From contig OZ237758.1 of the NCBI GenBank assembly GCA_965178125.1, forward strand, positions 682,001 to 746,000: a DNA stretch of 64,000 nucleotides. The letters are read 5' to 3'. Of the stretch, positions 1 to 11,230 are shown piece by piece. Each line of letters opens with the position of its first letter. Position 1 is the first letter of the stretch. A program made the position numbers and the translations under genes. Below the pieces are notes generated by a model. That model was not told where the DNA came from. It did no database searches and was given only the letters and a program-made list of their open reading frames with translations. The stretch is from Bilabrum cf. latius. Taxonomy: Eukaryota > Bigyra: Bicosoecida > Bigyra > Bicosoecida.

Positions 1-1
1 C

Positions 2-247
2 ATGCACAACGTGACCATCCCGCTGCTGGACGTGCTGGAGAACAAGTACAACGCGACGCACGTGCCCCAGTTCCATCCCCCCCCCGACTACCAATCTAAT
101 CCCGCCAAGTTCAACGGGTCTTGGACGCCTTGGCTGAAGGATGGGGAGTGCGCTGACGGGCACAGTCCTGCGGAGGGGGCCCCGAGGGAGTTCTGGCACC
201 TGGGATTCGAGGAGGCGGATGAGCTGCTGAGGAGGACCGGGGGGTGA
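2..247 (+). CDS. C-terminal end of an unidentified protein (cut by window edge)
   Basis: An open frame enters from the left edge and ends at TGA 245-247. About 81 residues are visible. They are rich in Pro, Trp and acidic residues, with two N-x-T/S sequons (NVT, NAT), which would fit a luminal or secreted protein. I recognise no family. The first visible Met may be internal because the true start lies outside the window. The coding sense rests on an uninterrupted frame to TGA and ordinary amino-acid composition. Confidence 0.5.
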   Translation: MHNVTIPLLDVLENKYNATHVPQFHPPPDYQSNPAKFNGSWTPWLKDGECADGHSPAEGAPREFWHLGFEEADELLRRTGG

Positions 248-439
248 TTGCTAGAGCGATGTTCTCGGGTGGTTTTGCTGCCCCTTGCTGCTTTGTCTAG
301 ACTCGGTGAAAACCGACTGACAGCGACCTCGTGCGACCGTTGGCGGCGCCGCGGTCGACCACAGACGGAACTAGTGCGAAGATGCCGTTGGAGTTTCTCT
401 CATGTTGCCACAAAAGACTACTCAAGTTTGCACACTACC

Positions 440-1831
440 ATGGATGGGTCACAATCTCAACGATATCTCAGGGATGCCAAGGCTAAGATGCGGGCAGAGG
501 AAGCGCAATTCGCGCAACGGCTGCGTCAAGGCCGCAAGCATCAGCTGTCTGTTGCAGCAGCTCGCATCTCGCAGATGAATGGTTGGGCGGAACAGCTCAA
601 AGATGACCGAAGGTTTGATATGAAGGTCGAATCGAACGGCAGCGACTCTGACGACTCTGACTCCGGGCGCACCTACCGAGCGATTGAATCATCGACAGGC
701 TAGCGGCCCATCCTAGCGATTGGGGCCCAGAGGGCCCATGTCATTATCAAGGCTCCCGATAGGCACCCCATCAAAATTAAGCTGGGTCCACAGTTTGACA
801 AGGAATACATGGCGATGCGGGACGCCATAAGCAAGCTTGAGCAGCGAAGGCGAGCATCTGGTGGCTCTAAATCGAGCTAGCCGGGCGGTGTAATCCTGAT
901 CGATGGGCTGCGACTGCCACGATCAACCTCCAAGCAAGACGATTCTGGCATTTCGAGCGAAACATCACCCCGTCTTGGACCAGGGTCTCACGATTACGGC
1001 CACGGTCAAAGTGCGGTTTCCGGCGGTGCCAGCAGCCGAAGCCCAGGCAGGGCAGGAGACGGAACCGGCGCTGCGGGCAGCAATGCAACGCAGGTCACGG
1101 AAGGCGGGGAACAACTGGGGAAGCAGGGAACCTTGCGTCAGATGAGGCACGTGCTAAGGGAGGTGGCGACTCTCACGCAGGTGCTTAGGGAGCAGGCCTC
1201 GGTGCTCCGATCGAGAGGCTGGAATGGTGCCTCACGAGGCGACCTTCAGGTGCAGCGGTAGCTGCCCTGGAGGCCACCATCCTCTGGGCATGGAGAGGGC
1301 AAGGCGGCAGGGGACGTGGGGGAAGGCGGAAGCAGGGCCAGTGCCAGTGGGGCTGTGGGTGGTGCTTGGAGTGGCAGCGACGGTGGTGGTACGGGTGAGG
1401 GCTGTGGGCCCTTGGGCTCTAGAACCGGGGGCGGGGCCGGGGGGACGCCCTGGACGGGGGGGAGGCGCGGACTGGGCCATTTTCCGGCCCAAGGTGCAGC
1501 ACAGGGCAGTGCGGAAGGGGGGAGGAGTGCTGACGAGAGCGAGGCAGGTAGCTAGGCGAGGTCGCTTCGCTCGAAGGCAAGTGCAGCGCACGGCAGTGCG
1601 GGCGGGCCCCCACCAGTAGGCATGGCTCGGCGCTTGCTGGTGGAGGCAGGCCACGAGATCGGATCACACCCTGATCCGCTACCGCAGGAGGTAGCAAAGG
1701 GTGCTGGTCTTCGGTCCGACGGTGAGGTGACGGCAGCTGTGGGGGGCTACAGGGCCACGCCGGAGCTCCTTGGCCAGATCCGGTCTACCCTGCGGTCGGC
1801 TGCGGAACAGTCCAGGGACGCTGAGCTGTGA
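440..1831 (+). CDS. Unknown 463-residue charged, low-complexity protein
   Basis: With TAG read as Gln, one frame runs from an ATG in a good ACCATGG context (440) to TGA at 1829-1831, giving 463 aa. It crosses four in-frame TAGs (701, 878, 1258 and 1552). The N-terminal 90 residues are helical and charged, with a short Ser/Asp acidic patch. A second block near residues 90-140 is also charged. A heptad-like segment near residues 235-265 could be a coiled coil. The middle is Gly/Ser rich. No signal peptide, membrane helix or known domain is seen. The gene converges on the small secretory gene downstream. The Gly-rich centre is the least certain part, since GC-rich DNA can stay open by chance. 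Confidence 0.6.
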
Positions 1832-2046
1832 GGCTTCCGGTGCATTGCATTGTACTGTGCTCTGCTGCAGCGGCACCGTCGCACGGTGATGGGCAGCTAC
1901 GTCCACGCGCAAGCGGTGCCATTTGGTCTGTTGTGATATTATCCTGCGTGATTCAGGAATAGAATGCGCGCATTGCTACAAAAACCAGAGCGTATCTCTC
2001 CCCGGAATCGCCGGGCGACAAGCGTTCAATGCCGTCTAGTGCCACG

Positions 2047-2576
2047 TCACAGCTCCTCGCTTTGGACCTCTTCTTCATCCTCCTCGCCCTATTTCTTATC
2101 AACTGATAGTACCTATACCCCACTCGGACTGATGGGTGTCGCTGCGTGCTCTTTCTCGTCACGGATACGGCGCAGAGCTTCTAGCATAGAATTCTGCCCA
2201 GCAGTGGCTTGGCTGCAATGCATGTTGTGCAAAAGACGAGAATCACGGTGTTCTAGCAACAGTATCGTGAAAACGGAGAATGCCAGCGACTCGTATCTGC
2301 TTACCTTCCGAGCTTCAGCCCAGGGATCTTTAAATTCTTCAAGGTCTCTTGCCTGCGCAAATGCAAACCCACGCTCAACCACGAGTAGAGCACGAAGATC
2401 ACAATCCCATTCTCATTGATGACAACCAATAGGCCTTACTTCTTGGCATTCTCCTCTTCCATCCTCTTTATTATCTTGTCGAGATCTAGCTGGTTGGCAT
2501 CGATAGCGCTGGCGGGTAATGCAATGAGCGCCAGCATCAGACAAGCGGCTAAGATCAAGCTGACCACCACCCTCAT
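2047..2576 (-). CDS. Small secretory-pathway protein, three exons (predicted)
   Basis: Exon 1 (2576-2440) begins with ATG and encodes a textbook signal peptide: MRVV followed by a Leu/Ile/Ala core ending in PASA. Exon 2 is 2352-2305 and exon 3 is 2212-2047. Introns 2439-2353 (87 nt) and 2304-2213 (92 nt) both have GTAAG donors and AG acceptors, and both interrupt at phase 2. The mature part is short, charged and probably helical, ending in an acidic tail (EEDEEEVQSEEL). The last residues, SEEL, are loosely similar to K/HDEL-type ER retrieval signals, but that is a guess. Total 116 aa with two TAG codons in exon 3, stop TGA. The exon joins keep one frame and remove a TAA, but no family match supports them. 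It shares a 181-bp upstream region with the divergent NSE2 gene. Confidence 0.5.
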
Positions 2577-2757
2577 CGTTCGTCACCTGTAAATATTATC
2601 TATGTACCTCTGCTATCCCCTGCAAGCGCGTGGTAGCCCAGAATAACCCATCGGTGGGTTTTCCAGCTGGCTGTGCGGTTCATGAACGTTCCTCACTCGC
2701 GGATGGGTTCGAATTGGAAACTCGGGCAAATCGAGCATTTCTGTTCGTGCACGCTCA
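2577..2757. promoter_or_regulatory. Divergent intergenic region, putative bidirectional promoter
   Basis: These 181 bp separate the ATGs of the small secretory gene (minus) and NSE2 (plus), so both promoters must lie here or within the 5' ends. No TATA box or other motif stands out to me. Confidence 0.4.
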
Positions 2758-3944
2758 ATGTCATCCAAAGTGCTTCAAGCCTTCTCTAAAGATTAGGAAG
2801 AATTCTTAGGTAGAATCCGAAGAGAGTTGCGTGGTACCCTACAGAAGACAGCAAAGCGGCAAACCATCCAAGCTCTTCTAGAAGTCGAAGAAGCCAACAG
2901 AGAGCTATTTGACGACACTATCGAGCATGACTCAGCGAAGGATACCGAATTAGTTGAGGCAATCCAACGATCAGCGCAGGCTGGAAAGGACCTCATGCAG
3001 GCTCGGGCTCAGATCGATGCGACGGCAAGATGCACTATTGATATGGTTGCAGACAACGGGAAAGGGTTTGAAGCGGGCGAGGATGGCCAGTCTGCAGATG
3101 AAATCGTCACAGCATCCATGCGCGCTGCTGGCGCGATGGTATCGTAGGAACTGGAGCAGAAAACAACCTCGAGGGTCGTAGACATGCTCGACAAGGAAGC
3201 GAAGCGGTCCGTCCGGCTGCTGGAGCAGCAGGCCAAGATGCGGGACGACGCAGGCGGTGCTGCAGGAGGCGATGAAGACAGCGATGAGGACGACGATGAC
3301 GACGAGGAGCTGGAAGGTCAGGCAGTGGGCGGAGGTCCTGGCAAGGGCTTAGAGTGCTGCATCACCAAGGCCAGGTTCGTAGAGCCAGTGTTCAGGTAAG
3401 GAAAAGACTCGACCATGTCACGTTTTTGATGGTGTTTTTCGTATTGATGTGGATGTAATGCGCCTTTGCGAATGAGCCGTAGAGCCTGCCTACGGCGGTA
3501 GAAGACGCAGGCCTCACGATTGCACTGCACCTGCTCGCCATCACTTGCTCTCGCAGTGCGGTGTGCGGCCACCAGTTCTCGAAGCAGGCCGTGATGCGGC
3601 TCTTTGCAAGGTCCTCTTCCGTGCAATGTCCGGTGACGGGCTGCAAGAAAACGTTCACAAAAAGGGAGCTGTTCGACGACGACATCATGCAGGTGAGCGA
3701 GCACCGAGCAGTTGCCCGAGACCACCTTCCCTACTGTATGCTTCGTCTTCGGGGATTCGCTAGAATAAATGTTGATGCATGGTGATGTATCCGCAATACG
3801 TAGAACGCGCTCGTTTCTCAATTGTTATTATTTGAACCGCAGGCTCGATTAGAGGCAGACGAGGCGATGGCGAGGAAGGTAGGGGGCGCGGCTGGCGGCC
3901 GTGCTGGCGGGAAGGCGAGCAAGGCCTCTAAGCGGTCGAGGTGA
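2758..3944 (+). CDS. NSE2: E3 SUMO-protein ligase NSE2 (MMS21), SMC5/6 complex
   Basis: Three exons: 2758-3395, 3557-3692 and 3843-3944, total 291 aa, stop TGA. The introns (161 and 150 nt) start GTAAG and GTGAG and end CGCAG and CCGCAG. The C-terminal SP-RING lies at about residues 198-262. It runs from ECCITKARFVEP across the first splice joint to VCGHQF, then VQCPVTGC. The Cys-x-His and Cys-Pro...Gly-Cys zinc ligands match the NSE2 family, where this domain recruits SUMO-E2 for DNA-repair SUMOylation. The splice joint falls inside the SP-RING and restores it exactly. The N-terminal 195 residues are helical, as expected for the arm that binds SMC5. An acidic run precedes the RING, and the tail is Lys/Arg rich. 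TAG occurs in frame in exon 1 (for example in KDQEEF and MVSQEL). Confidence 0.9.
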
Positions 3945-4344
3945 TACGAAGGGGGCTTGCTTGCATGCTTGCATCCAATATTGGAGTTTTCATAGGCACG
4001 GGCAGGCACAGATGTGCACAGGTACATCCAGATTTACACCTCCCCCTCAGAACAGTCTCCCATCATGATCGCTTCTAGTAGCATGATACAACGCCGTGAT
4101 GGTGACAAGAGCTCCTATCGATAGCTGCTGCACGAACATAGTTGAATGGAACTTGTCCAAGTATCTATCTGCGATCGCCAGGTCCAGGACCTGGACGCCA
4201 GGTCGCCCAGGTCGCCAGGCGTCGCCTGTTCTACAAACGCACCGTACAACAAAAACTATTACAGATAATAGCGCTCGCTTCGCGGTCTCGAAACCGACAC
4301 CTCTTTGCAGCCACACCAACCGCGTGCTCATTCCAAACGAAATA
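3945..4344. other. Intergenic, no gene seen
   Basis: About 400 bp between NSE2 and the first EGF-domain gene, which are in tandem. No convincing reading frame, tRNA or repeat was found. A short run of CCAGG/CCTGG-type repeats lies near 4180-4210. Confidence 0.5.
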
Positions 4345-5799
4345 ATGAGAACTGCCTCATTCGTTTTTGCAACACTGCTTGCAGGAACTTATGCGCTGTG
4401 CCGTGAGAGCGAGCAGTCACGGTGCTGCTGCTGGAGGCGTTGGCTCGATTCCGTTGCACTCTGCTTACCCAAACGCTGCACCTAATCATGTAAACCGCAT
4501 TCGCCTGGACGCAGCCAACTCATGCTCAAATCATGGCAAGTGCAGCACCAAGGATGCTTGCGTTTGTGACCGGGGATTCAGCGGAGCGGATTGCTCGCTT
4601 GTGAGTCGCTTTGACGAGTGTACATGTGGATAGCCATGCCCTTGGAAACCGAAGTATTCAATGCACTGAAATAATACTTCTTAGCGCTTTCGCAGCGAAC
4701 TTGCCCGTTCGGCCTTGCGTGGGTGGACCAGCCGCTCGGCGACTTGAACCACGACGCCGCCATCACAGACGCCGAGGTGAACGTGCAGTGGTCCAACACA
4801 AACGTCAACGAGCTATGGCAAGGCGATGCCAGCGATGCCGAGGCAAACGATGAGGCGCATTTCTACGCGGAGTGCTCCAACCGGGGCGCGTGCAATGCCG
4901 GCACGGGCGAGTGCCAGTGCTTCCCCGGCTACACTGGGTCTGCCTGCCAGAGGTCGCTGTGCCCGAGCAGCTGCTCCGGGCACGGAGTGTGCCGTACCAT
5001 CTCTGAAATTGCTGCGAACAAGCTCACCAAGCATGAGGTTGGGTCTGCCAACGGGCAGAGGTACTACGAGGGTGTGGTGGATTCCTTCACGTACGGACTG
5101 TGGGACGCAGACATGAGCCAGGCGTGCGTGTGCGACCCTGGGTACACCGGGTACGACTGCTCCATGCGGGAGTGCCCCCGAGGCGATGACCCGCTCACCA
5201 GCGGGCAGCGCTACTGCGGCAACGAGGGCTGCGCCGACGCCAAGATGAGCTTCTCGCTCACCGCCGCGGCAAAGTCCACCATTCGATTCGGGTTCAAGGC
5301 CTGGGATAGCCGCACGTACTACACGTACGCCACAGTAGACGGGCTCAGCAATGCGGGCGGGGACATTTCGGGCACGCAGCTGCCCGGCCTCTCCACCAAC
5401 TCTGGGATCATGATGCAGGCCCTCCGCGCCATGCCTGGCGGCTTCCTCCTGAATGCCGAGGTCAACTCGAGGGACTTTTCGGACGACACGCAGGCCTGCA
5501 ACGCGGGCAACAAGTGCACCTACTACGTGGCGTACAAGGCCCCCGGCACGCAGGAGCTCATGTCTGTGAGTGTGGTGGAGGGGTCGGCTTTGGTGGACGA
5601 CGAGCAGTTCGTGATCGACAGCGGCGTGACGCTCGACGGAAACACCGAGAGAATCACCTGCTCCGGGCGCGGCATGTGCGACTATTCCTCCGGCCTGTGC
5701 AACTGCTTCGGCGGGTACTACGGAGGCGCGTGCGAGTATCAGAACGCGCTGTCTGGCGGCGGCTCTGCCTCTCGCGCTACCGTCCTGCCAACTCTGTGA
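4345..5799 (+). CDS. Secreted EGF-like domain protein, paralogue 1
   Basis: Exons 4345-4402, 4515-4600 and 4696-5799 give 415 aa, stop TGA. Exon 1 encodes a signal peptide (MRTASF...YALC). The first joint creates CPNSCSNHGKC, which matches CPNSCSGHG at the same place in the two paralogues nearby and so supports the splice. Several EGF-like modules follow: one with CQCFPGYTG, one with SCSGHGVC, one with CVCDPGYTGYDC, and a C-terminal CSGRGMCDYSSGLCNC. Between them is a Cys-poor beta-rich stretch of about 150 residues. No transmembrane helix or GPI signal is obvious, so it is probably secreted or wall-associated. The order of modules is the same in the other two copies. Ligand or matrix function is not known. 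Confidence 0.85.
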
Positions 5800-6256
5800 G
5801 GGTCTTGGCCCGAACAAGATGGTGGGTTTGCGAGGTACAGATACAAGGAAAACACAATGCCGCGGTTGCAGTCGATGTGAGGCATCAGGAGACTGAGCGG
5901 CTCTGCTTCCAACCAACAGGCTGTATATGTACCTGGCATGGCCTCAAAAGCGATCGCACGACTTGGATACGCGTTTCGACTCATTCTTCCACAAGATGGC
6001 AGTCTTCATTGTATTATCAGTTATCAAGCCACCGGGCCATGCAGCAGCTAAAGGGGCCGCCAGCGCGGCCCAAGCCGGCTTGGCCCGGTGAAGCAAAAAC
6101 ACATTGGGTGAGCTGGCAGGCTGCCGCCGCCTTCACACCCGCTGAGTCACAGCTTAATCGCAGCGAGCAATCTGATCGATTGTGAATGGCTGCACTGCGA
6201 CGGAGCGAATGCTTAGGGCAAGCAGCAGCCACAGTCACCGCCGGAGCCAAAGCAGA
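5800..6256. other. Convergent intergenic region
   Basis: About 457 bp between the 3' ends of EGF paralogue 1 and PTEN. It must hold both 3' ends. Nothing else was recognised. Confidence 0.5.
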
Positions 6257-7657
6257 TCACGACCCGGCGCCGCCGCTCGCAGCCCCGGCACCGCCCGGCA
6301 CCTCCTCATCGTCGTCGCCCGCAGGATCATCCTTGTCATCACTCACGGCCTTGCCCTCCTTCCTGGGATCGAAGGCCACATCCACGGGCTCCATGAACAC
6401 CTCCACCTTGAAATCTGGATCGAACTCGGCGCACTCCTTGTCCTTGCAGGCACGGTCCACGACCTCCTTGTGGAAGAGCAAGTAGTTGTTGGACACGAAG
6501 GCGGTGTTGAACCAGAAGTGCATGGCCTTGTCGTCGGCGCTGAAGCGGTCGTAATCGTAGAAGACGAACTTGACGTCTCCCCTCACGTACAGGGGCTTGG
6601 AGAGCTTGGTCAGGTCGAGGTCGGCGTACTTGTGCTTGGGCATGTAGTTCTTCACCTTTTTGCCCATCTCGTCGAAGTAGTTGTAGTACTTGATCATGTC
6701 GATGCCCTGCGTGGGGTCCGAGGCGTCCTTGGGTAGGCATGCTCGCACGTCAAAGTAGGGGTCGCAGCCGCCCATCACGTCGAGGTTGGGGATGGTGATG
6801 AGCCGGATGTGGGTCACGCGGTAGGTCTTGGGCTCGGGGATGGCGCCAATCTTGAGAGACTGCTCGTAGTAGTGCACGTACCGCATCTGGCTCGGGATGG
6901 TCACGCCCTTGCTGTTGCTCGTCCGCTTGTCGGCGAAGTACTTGAGGGCCTCCATCGCGCTCTTGCAGACCTCCAGGCGGCGCAGCAGGCAAGCGATCAT
7001 CATTCCAGTGCGACCCTTCCCTGCCTTGCAATGAATCGCCACCACGTGCGACTCGTCTTCCTCCAGAAAAGCCGCCATGTCTTCGCATGCTGCATGAATC
7101 ACGGACTGCGGTGGTGCACTCTCGGGGCGATCGAAAGCAGAAGAGCTCAGGCGCAAGCGGTCCACCCGCTCGACTCCAACTTTGTCAGGAAATAAGACGG
7201 TGCAAGGTATTGGCAGCATGCAATCTGCCCAAGATCGCGAACACAGGAATACAGTTAGTACGTCCGGAGACAGCAAACACAGCAAATGTACAAGTCTAAG
7301 GCAGTCAATGCAGCCGACCAGTGTCGCATATAGTACAGTCCCTGCGATATATCTTACCAGTGGAGCAGGGTTATGGTCATCAAACGGGTATCTGCACACG
7401 TGTTTGTCGCCTCCAAACTTGCTAGGTTCATAGGCACGCTCCGAGCACAAGTTGATGATCCTCATCTTGTCTCCCTCGTGGTACTGGTTAAAAAACTTCT
7501 GAACATCCTCCATCGGGTTACGATAGGCTGCTTCTGATCCCTCCGAAGGGAATCCCATGGCAATAATCCTAGGCGTGATGTACGTCAAGTCTAGATCAAA
7601 ACCATCCTTCTAGTACCTAATCTTCTTTTTCGATACAAGACCACGAATCAATGCCAT
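6257..7657 (-). CDS. PTEN: PTEN, phosphatidylinositol 3,4,5-trisphosphate 3-phosphatase
   Basis: Two exons, 7657-7358 and 7105-6257, give 382 aa (human PTEN is 403), stop TGA. The N-terminus reads SKKKIRY-Q-KDGFDLDLTYI, where Q is TAG (7612-7610). It matches the invariant Gln of the PIP2-binding motif. The WPD-like Asp is in YPFDDHNP (about residue 94). The P-loop HCKAGKGRTG has catalytic Cys126 and Arg132 and the two Lys typical of PTEN's PIP3 specificity. A C2 domain follows, with FWFNTAFV and FKVEVFMEP, then a short acidic Gly/Ala-rich tail. It opposes PI3K at the membrane. The 252-nt intron (GTAAG...CAG) is a multiple of three and has no stop. The joint gives NPAPL-SVIHAACED, matching the family. 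PTEN diverges from MGAT1 across 161 bp. Confidence 0.95.
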
Positions 7658-7818
7658 ATTTTCCTTTCAGATTCGATGAGGATGCCACCCGATTCTCTCT
7701 CAAGAGTCAGGTATTTGCACGAGTCGTATTGGTAACCATAGGGTCTGGCTCATTGGCGCCGCGCATTAATGTACGGTGTTGTTCCGCACACGTTGAGCAT
7801 CTGCCATAATACGACCTA
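7658..7818. promoter_or_regulatory. Divergent region between PTEN and MGAT1
   Basis: Only 161 bp separate the two start codons, so promoters for both must be here. No specific element recognised. Confidence 0.4.
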
Positions 7819-9572
7819 ATGGTTTCCTAGAAGCGCCGATCACAATAGTCTCCTCTGTATGCTGTAGTACGCTCTGTATGCTCTCGCAGCACAGCATGTG
7901 CGCTGCTATTATGCACTACGATATCACTTGTTTGGGTCAGCTTCCGGCTTGCAAGTGTGGACTGCACAAATGAAGGAGCAATACCGAATGTAAGAGTACT
8001 GCGTGGCCCGGTTATGAGCACCATCGAATAACCTGCTATGTTGTACGCGATTGTTTCCGTGAGGCACTGCAGGGGCATTTAAGACAGATGGGGAGTGCGC
8101 TACAAAGATTGCACTTGTCCCGGGCGGATTTGCTTGCAATACCAAAGGATGTGCGAGACGCAGCCGGACTCCAGTTACCGAGAGGCATAGACTTATCAGG
8201 GGAGGCTGCAGACGAGCAGGATCAGCTGCATCAGCGAATAATTGCTCTGCATCCATCTCCTTCGGCAACGAGGATAGGTTTGCAGCAGCCATCAACAGCG
8301 CCTGCCGCAACTATAAATAAAGTGCAGACAGACGACCCTTGGAGCGAAGGTCCTGCAGTCCCACAGAAACCTCGAGCTAAGATTTAGCGTGAGCCGTCTG
8401 AGCAGCAGCAGCAGCCGCAGGACCGAGCACCTCCCGTGCAAACCAAGGCAAACTCAGTGCAGCCAGCCCCCCGGCAGCGAACAGGCCCCCACAGAGTGCT
8501 CCTTTTGATCTGCTACAACCGGCCCTAGTACCTCCAGCGCACGCTGAACAAGGTGCTCGAGCACTACCCGCGGGACCCCGCCCAGCAACCTACCGTGGTG
8601 GTTTCCCAGGACGGTGGCGTGGACTCTGTCACCGAGGTGGCGCAGCGGTGGTCAAAGAAACTCAACGGATAGTTTCCGACGGCCAGGTTCGTGCACTGGC
8701 ACCATTCGCAGACGCACGAACCGGGCGACGACGGCTACACGAAGCTTGCCAGGCACTTTGGCTGGGCGCTGGGGAAGGCCTTTGGAGCGGATGGGGGGGA
8801 CGCCGGGGCCTACGGCGACGGCGGTGGACTTGGGGCCGATTGGGTGACCATCCTAGAGGACGACTTGGAAATTGCACCGGATTTCTTCGGGTACTTCCGA
8901 GCGATGGAGCGGGTGCTGGATGCTGACGACAGCCTCATGGCAGCGTCTGCGTACAACGACGTGGGGCAGGAAAACTTCGTGCGGGACCCGAAGCAGGTGC
9001 TCAGGAGCGATTTCTTTCCCGGTTTAGGCTGGATGCTAGGCAAGAAGACGTGGAAGGAGGTGGGTCCCAAGTGGCCCAGGGGGTACTGGGACGACTGGCT
9101 CCGTGAACCGGCGCAGCGAAAGGGCAGGGCTTTCGTGCGACCAGAGGTGTCCAGAACGCGAACGTTCGGCGAGAAGGGAGTGAGCATGGGGCAGTTCTAC
9201 AGGCAGTACTTGGCTAACATCAAGCTGAACGACCTTGCGGTGGACTGGGACCGGGAGGACGTGTCGTACCTACAGAAAGAATCGTACGACGCCTCCATGC
9301 AGGCGTTGGTCGCTAGCGCGAATGGCCTGCCCCCTAGGCAAGCCACATAGATATCGTGCACCAGCGGCTCGGTGCGGGGTGCAGCGGCGCAGGCTTACAA
9401 GGTAGGATACTAGGGGCTGGGGTCGCATGGGCAGGGGTATGTGGGGGTCACGGCGCCCTTCCACTTCCTCAGTGACGTGAAGGCCATGGTGCCGCGAACA
9501 GCGTACCAAGGGGTCGTCAGGATCCGGTACAATGGGTGCTTGCTCATGTTCGTACCGCAAGACATGATGTGA
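7819..9572 (+). CDS. MGAT1: Alpha-1,3-mannosyl-glycoprotein 2-beta-N-acetylglucosaminyltransferase (GnT-I)
   Basis: GnT-I transfers GlcNAc to Man5 N-glycans in the Golgi and starts complex N-glycans. The body matches the family closely: ICYNRPQYLQRT, VVSQDGG, EDD (metal-binding, near residue 315), APDFFGYF, DFFPGLGWML, YWDDWLR, RKGRAFVRPEVSRT, FGEKGVS and IKLN. The conserved C-terminal part (YQGVVRIRY) is reached only by reading through TAGs at 9348 and 9411, stop TGA 9570-9572. Exon 1 (7819-7989) encodes basic residues then a hydrophobic helix (ACALLLCTTISLVWVSF), the expected type II Golgi anchor, and itself has two TAGs. Donor GTAAGA at 7990. The acceptor is 8072 or 8087, both in frame, giving 556 or 551 aa. 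Confidence 0.93.
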
Positions 9573-9695
9573 TCGGCGTTGTCGGGTTTGAATTGATGGC
9601 TCCAGGGAGAGAGTGTGGGCACACGATTGCCAGGTGAATCGTCCGTACACGCATGATCAGGCGGAAACTATCATCTCCATCTACAAACTAAATCT

Positions 9696-11044
9696 TTACA
9701 CCAGGCTTGAAATTGATTCGCAACGCGTTCCGAAGAAGCCGGTGAAGCAGTTGCAGGTGCCCGACGAGTAGTCGCACATGCCGCGCCCAGAGCAGTCGAG
9801 GGCAGGCCCGCTGTTAGCTGCGGTCTTGCCAGCAATCTGACTGGAACCGTCGCCGCCGAATCCTCCGTACGGGTCGGGCCCGGACGCGCACTCGATCTCG
9901 CTACAGCTGTTGCCTCGGAAGCCGACATCGCACTGGCACCCGTAGTAGGACTGCGAGTCGAACGCAGCCGTGTATCCCGTGTACCCGGTGTCGGAGACCT
10001 GCTTGGACATCCGCTGCAGGGACTGGCAGACGCCATGACCCGAGCAGTCCTCCGGGCACAGAGTCCTGCCGCAGTTGTCGCCAGTGAAGCCGTCAAAGCA
10101 CTGGCAAGTGCCGGAGCCGCGGTCGCAGCTGCCCCTGCCCGAGCACTCGATGAACTGATGCGCCGAGTTGCCGTCGCTCTCCATGAAACGGTCGCCGCTG
10201 TTGTAAGTAACGTTTGCGTACCACTTGTCGCCCGCCTCGGGAACGTCGGTGATGGTGCCCTGCTCCCCGAAAAAGATAAACACGCCGGTTCGCTTCGTCC
10301 TGCCGTTCACCTTGGTCTTCATCTCGAAGGCGTTGGCCTTAGAAGAGCCCTCCTCCGTATCAGTGGCCAAGTTTACAGTCTGGGGCTGGGACCACAGCTT
10401 CTCAATGTCCCGCTTGTACTTGAACACGAGCGGGTACGGTGAGGCGGCGTTGTCATACGAGACAACCTCTACCTCAAAGTTGAAGTCAAACTCGACGCGA
10501 AGGCCGTCTGTCACAAACGCATTCATACCATCCTCCCACATGTCGCCGTTCTTTGAGACATATCCTACCGCCGTAGTCTCGAAGTTCTGCCCAGCAGTTT
10601 GGAGGGCATCGAACGCCTTACCGTACGGGCACACTCGCTGCGACAACAAACAGACTCATGGGCTCATTGGGAGATAAGTGTCGCGGTAAAGTATTAAAAT
10701 TGTGGATCTCATTGTATCGCTCGGTCAATGCGCCGTTGTGGCTAGCACGGGGCGACTCACCTGGCTGCAGTCGTATCCTGTGTACATGTCGCGGAGACCA
10801 CCACGGCCGTTCGACTGCTTGAAACAGATGCATCTGTCTACCTGCAATATGAAAACTATCACAATATGGATGCTTGCACGCTTTATCGCTACATTTGGAA
10901 GGCCCGAATCGAAGCGAGCACTCGGCGCGCGCTCATTGCTGGCTGCCTCACCTCATTGCATGCTCCATGACCAGAGCAGGAGTTTGGGCACGCTGCAAAT
11001 GCGGCAGTTGCCAAAATTAGAGTTGCTGCCGCTACAGTTCTCAT
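9696..11044 (-). CDS. Secreted EGF-like domain protein, paralogue 2
   Basis: Exons 11044-10952, 10841-10761 and 10637-9696 give 371 aa. The stop is TAA (9698-9696), one of only two TAA stops here and so evidence that UAA remains a terminator. Signal peptide MRTVAAATLILATAAFA, then CPNSCSGHGACN. The first joint gives VDRCICFKQ. The second joins DCSQ to RVCPYGKAF. EGF modules CQCFDGFTG, DCSGHGVC, CQCDVGFRG and CSGRGMCDYSSGTCNC follow in the same order as in the other copies, with a Cys-poor middle region. Introns are 110 and 123 nt. Transcribed away from paralogue 3 across 186 bp. Probably secreted, function unknown. Confidence 0.87.
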
Positions 11045-11230
11045 TGCGGTGCTTGGTATGAACAATGCTGCTTCGGGCAGGTTAGAAGCGCCTCCAAAGT
11101 GAAACTCGAAAGGATCGGATCAAGGTTAAACGAATTTTGTGTCCGTGGGGTCGAGCGCCACTCCGGAGCGCTCGCTTCCTTCACTAGATTGAGGCCAGTA
11201 CCTCCATCGGCTCAGTTTATCGGCAGAATA
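11045..11230. promoter_or_regulatory. Shared promoter region of EGF paralogues 2 and 3
   Basis: The two paralogues start 186 bp apart on opposite strands, so they probably share regulatory DNA. No motif recognised. Confidence 0.4.

Noticed and set aside
1964-2419. Plus-strand frame of 151 codons
   Set aside because: Ser/Arg-rich and opposite the three-exon secretory gene, whose signal peptide, splice sites and frame are more convincing.
4813-5916. 367-codon open frame on the minus strand
   Set aside because: It lies wholly opposite the EGF paralogue 1 exon, has biased GC-rich composition and no family resemblance; the plus-strand gene explains the region.
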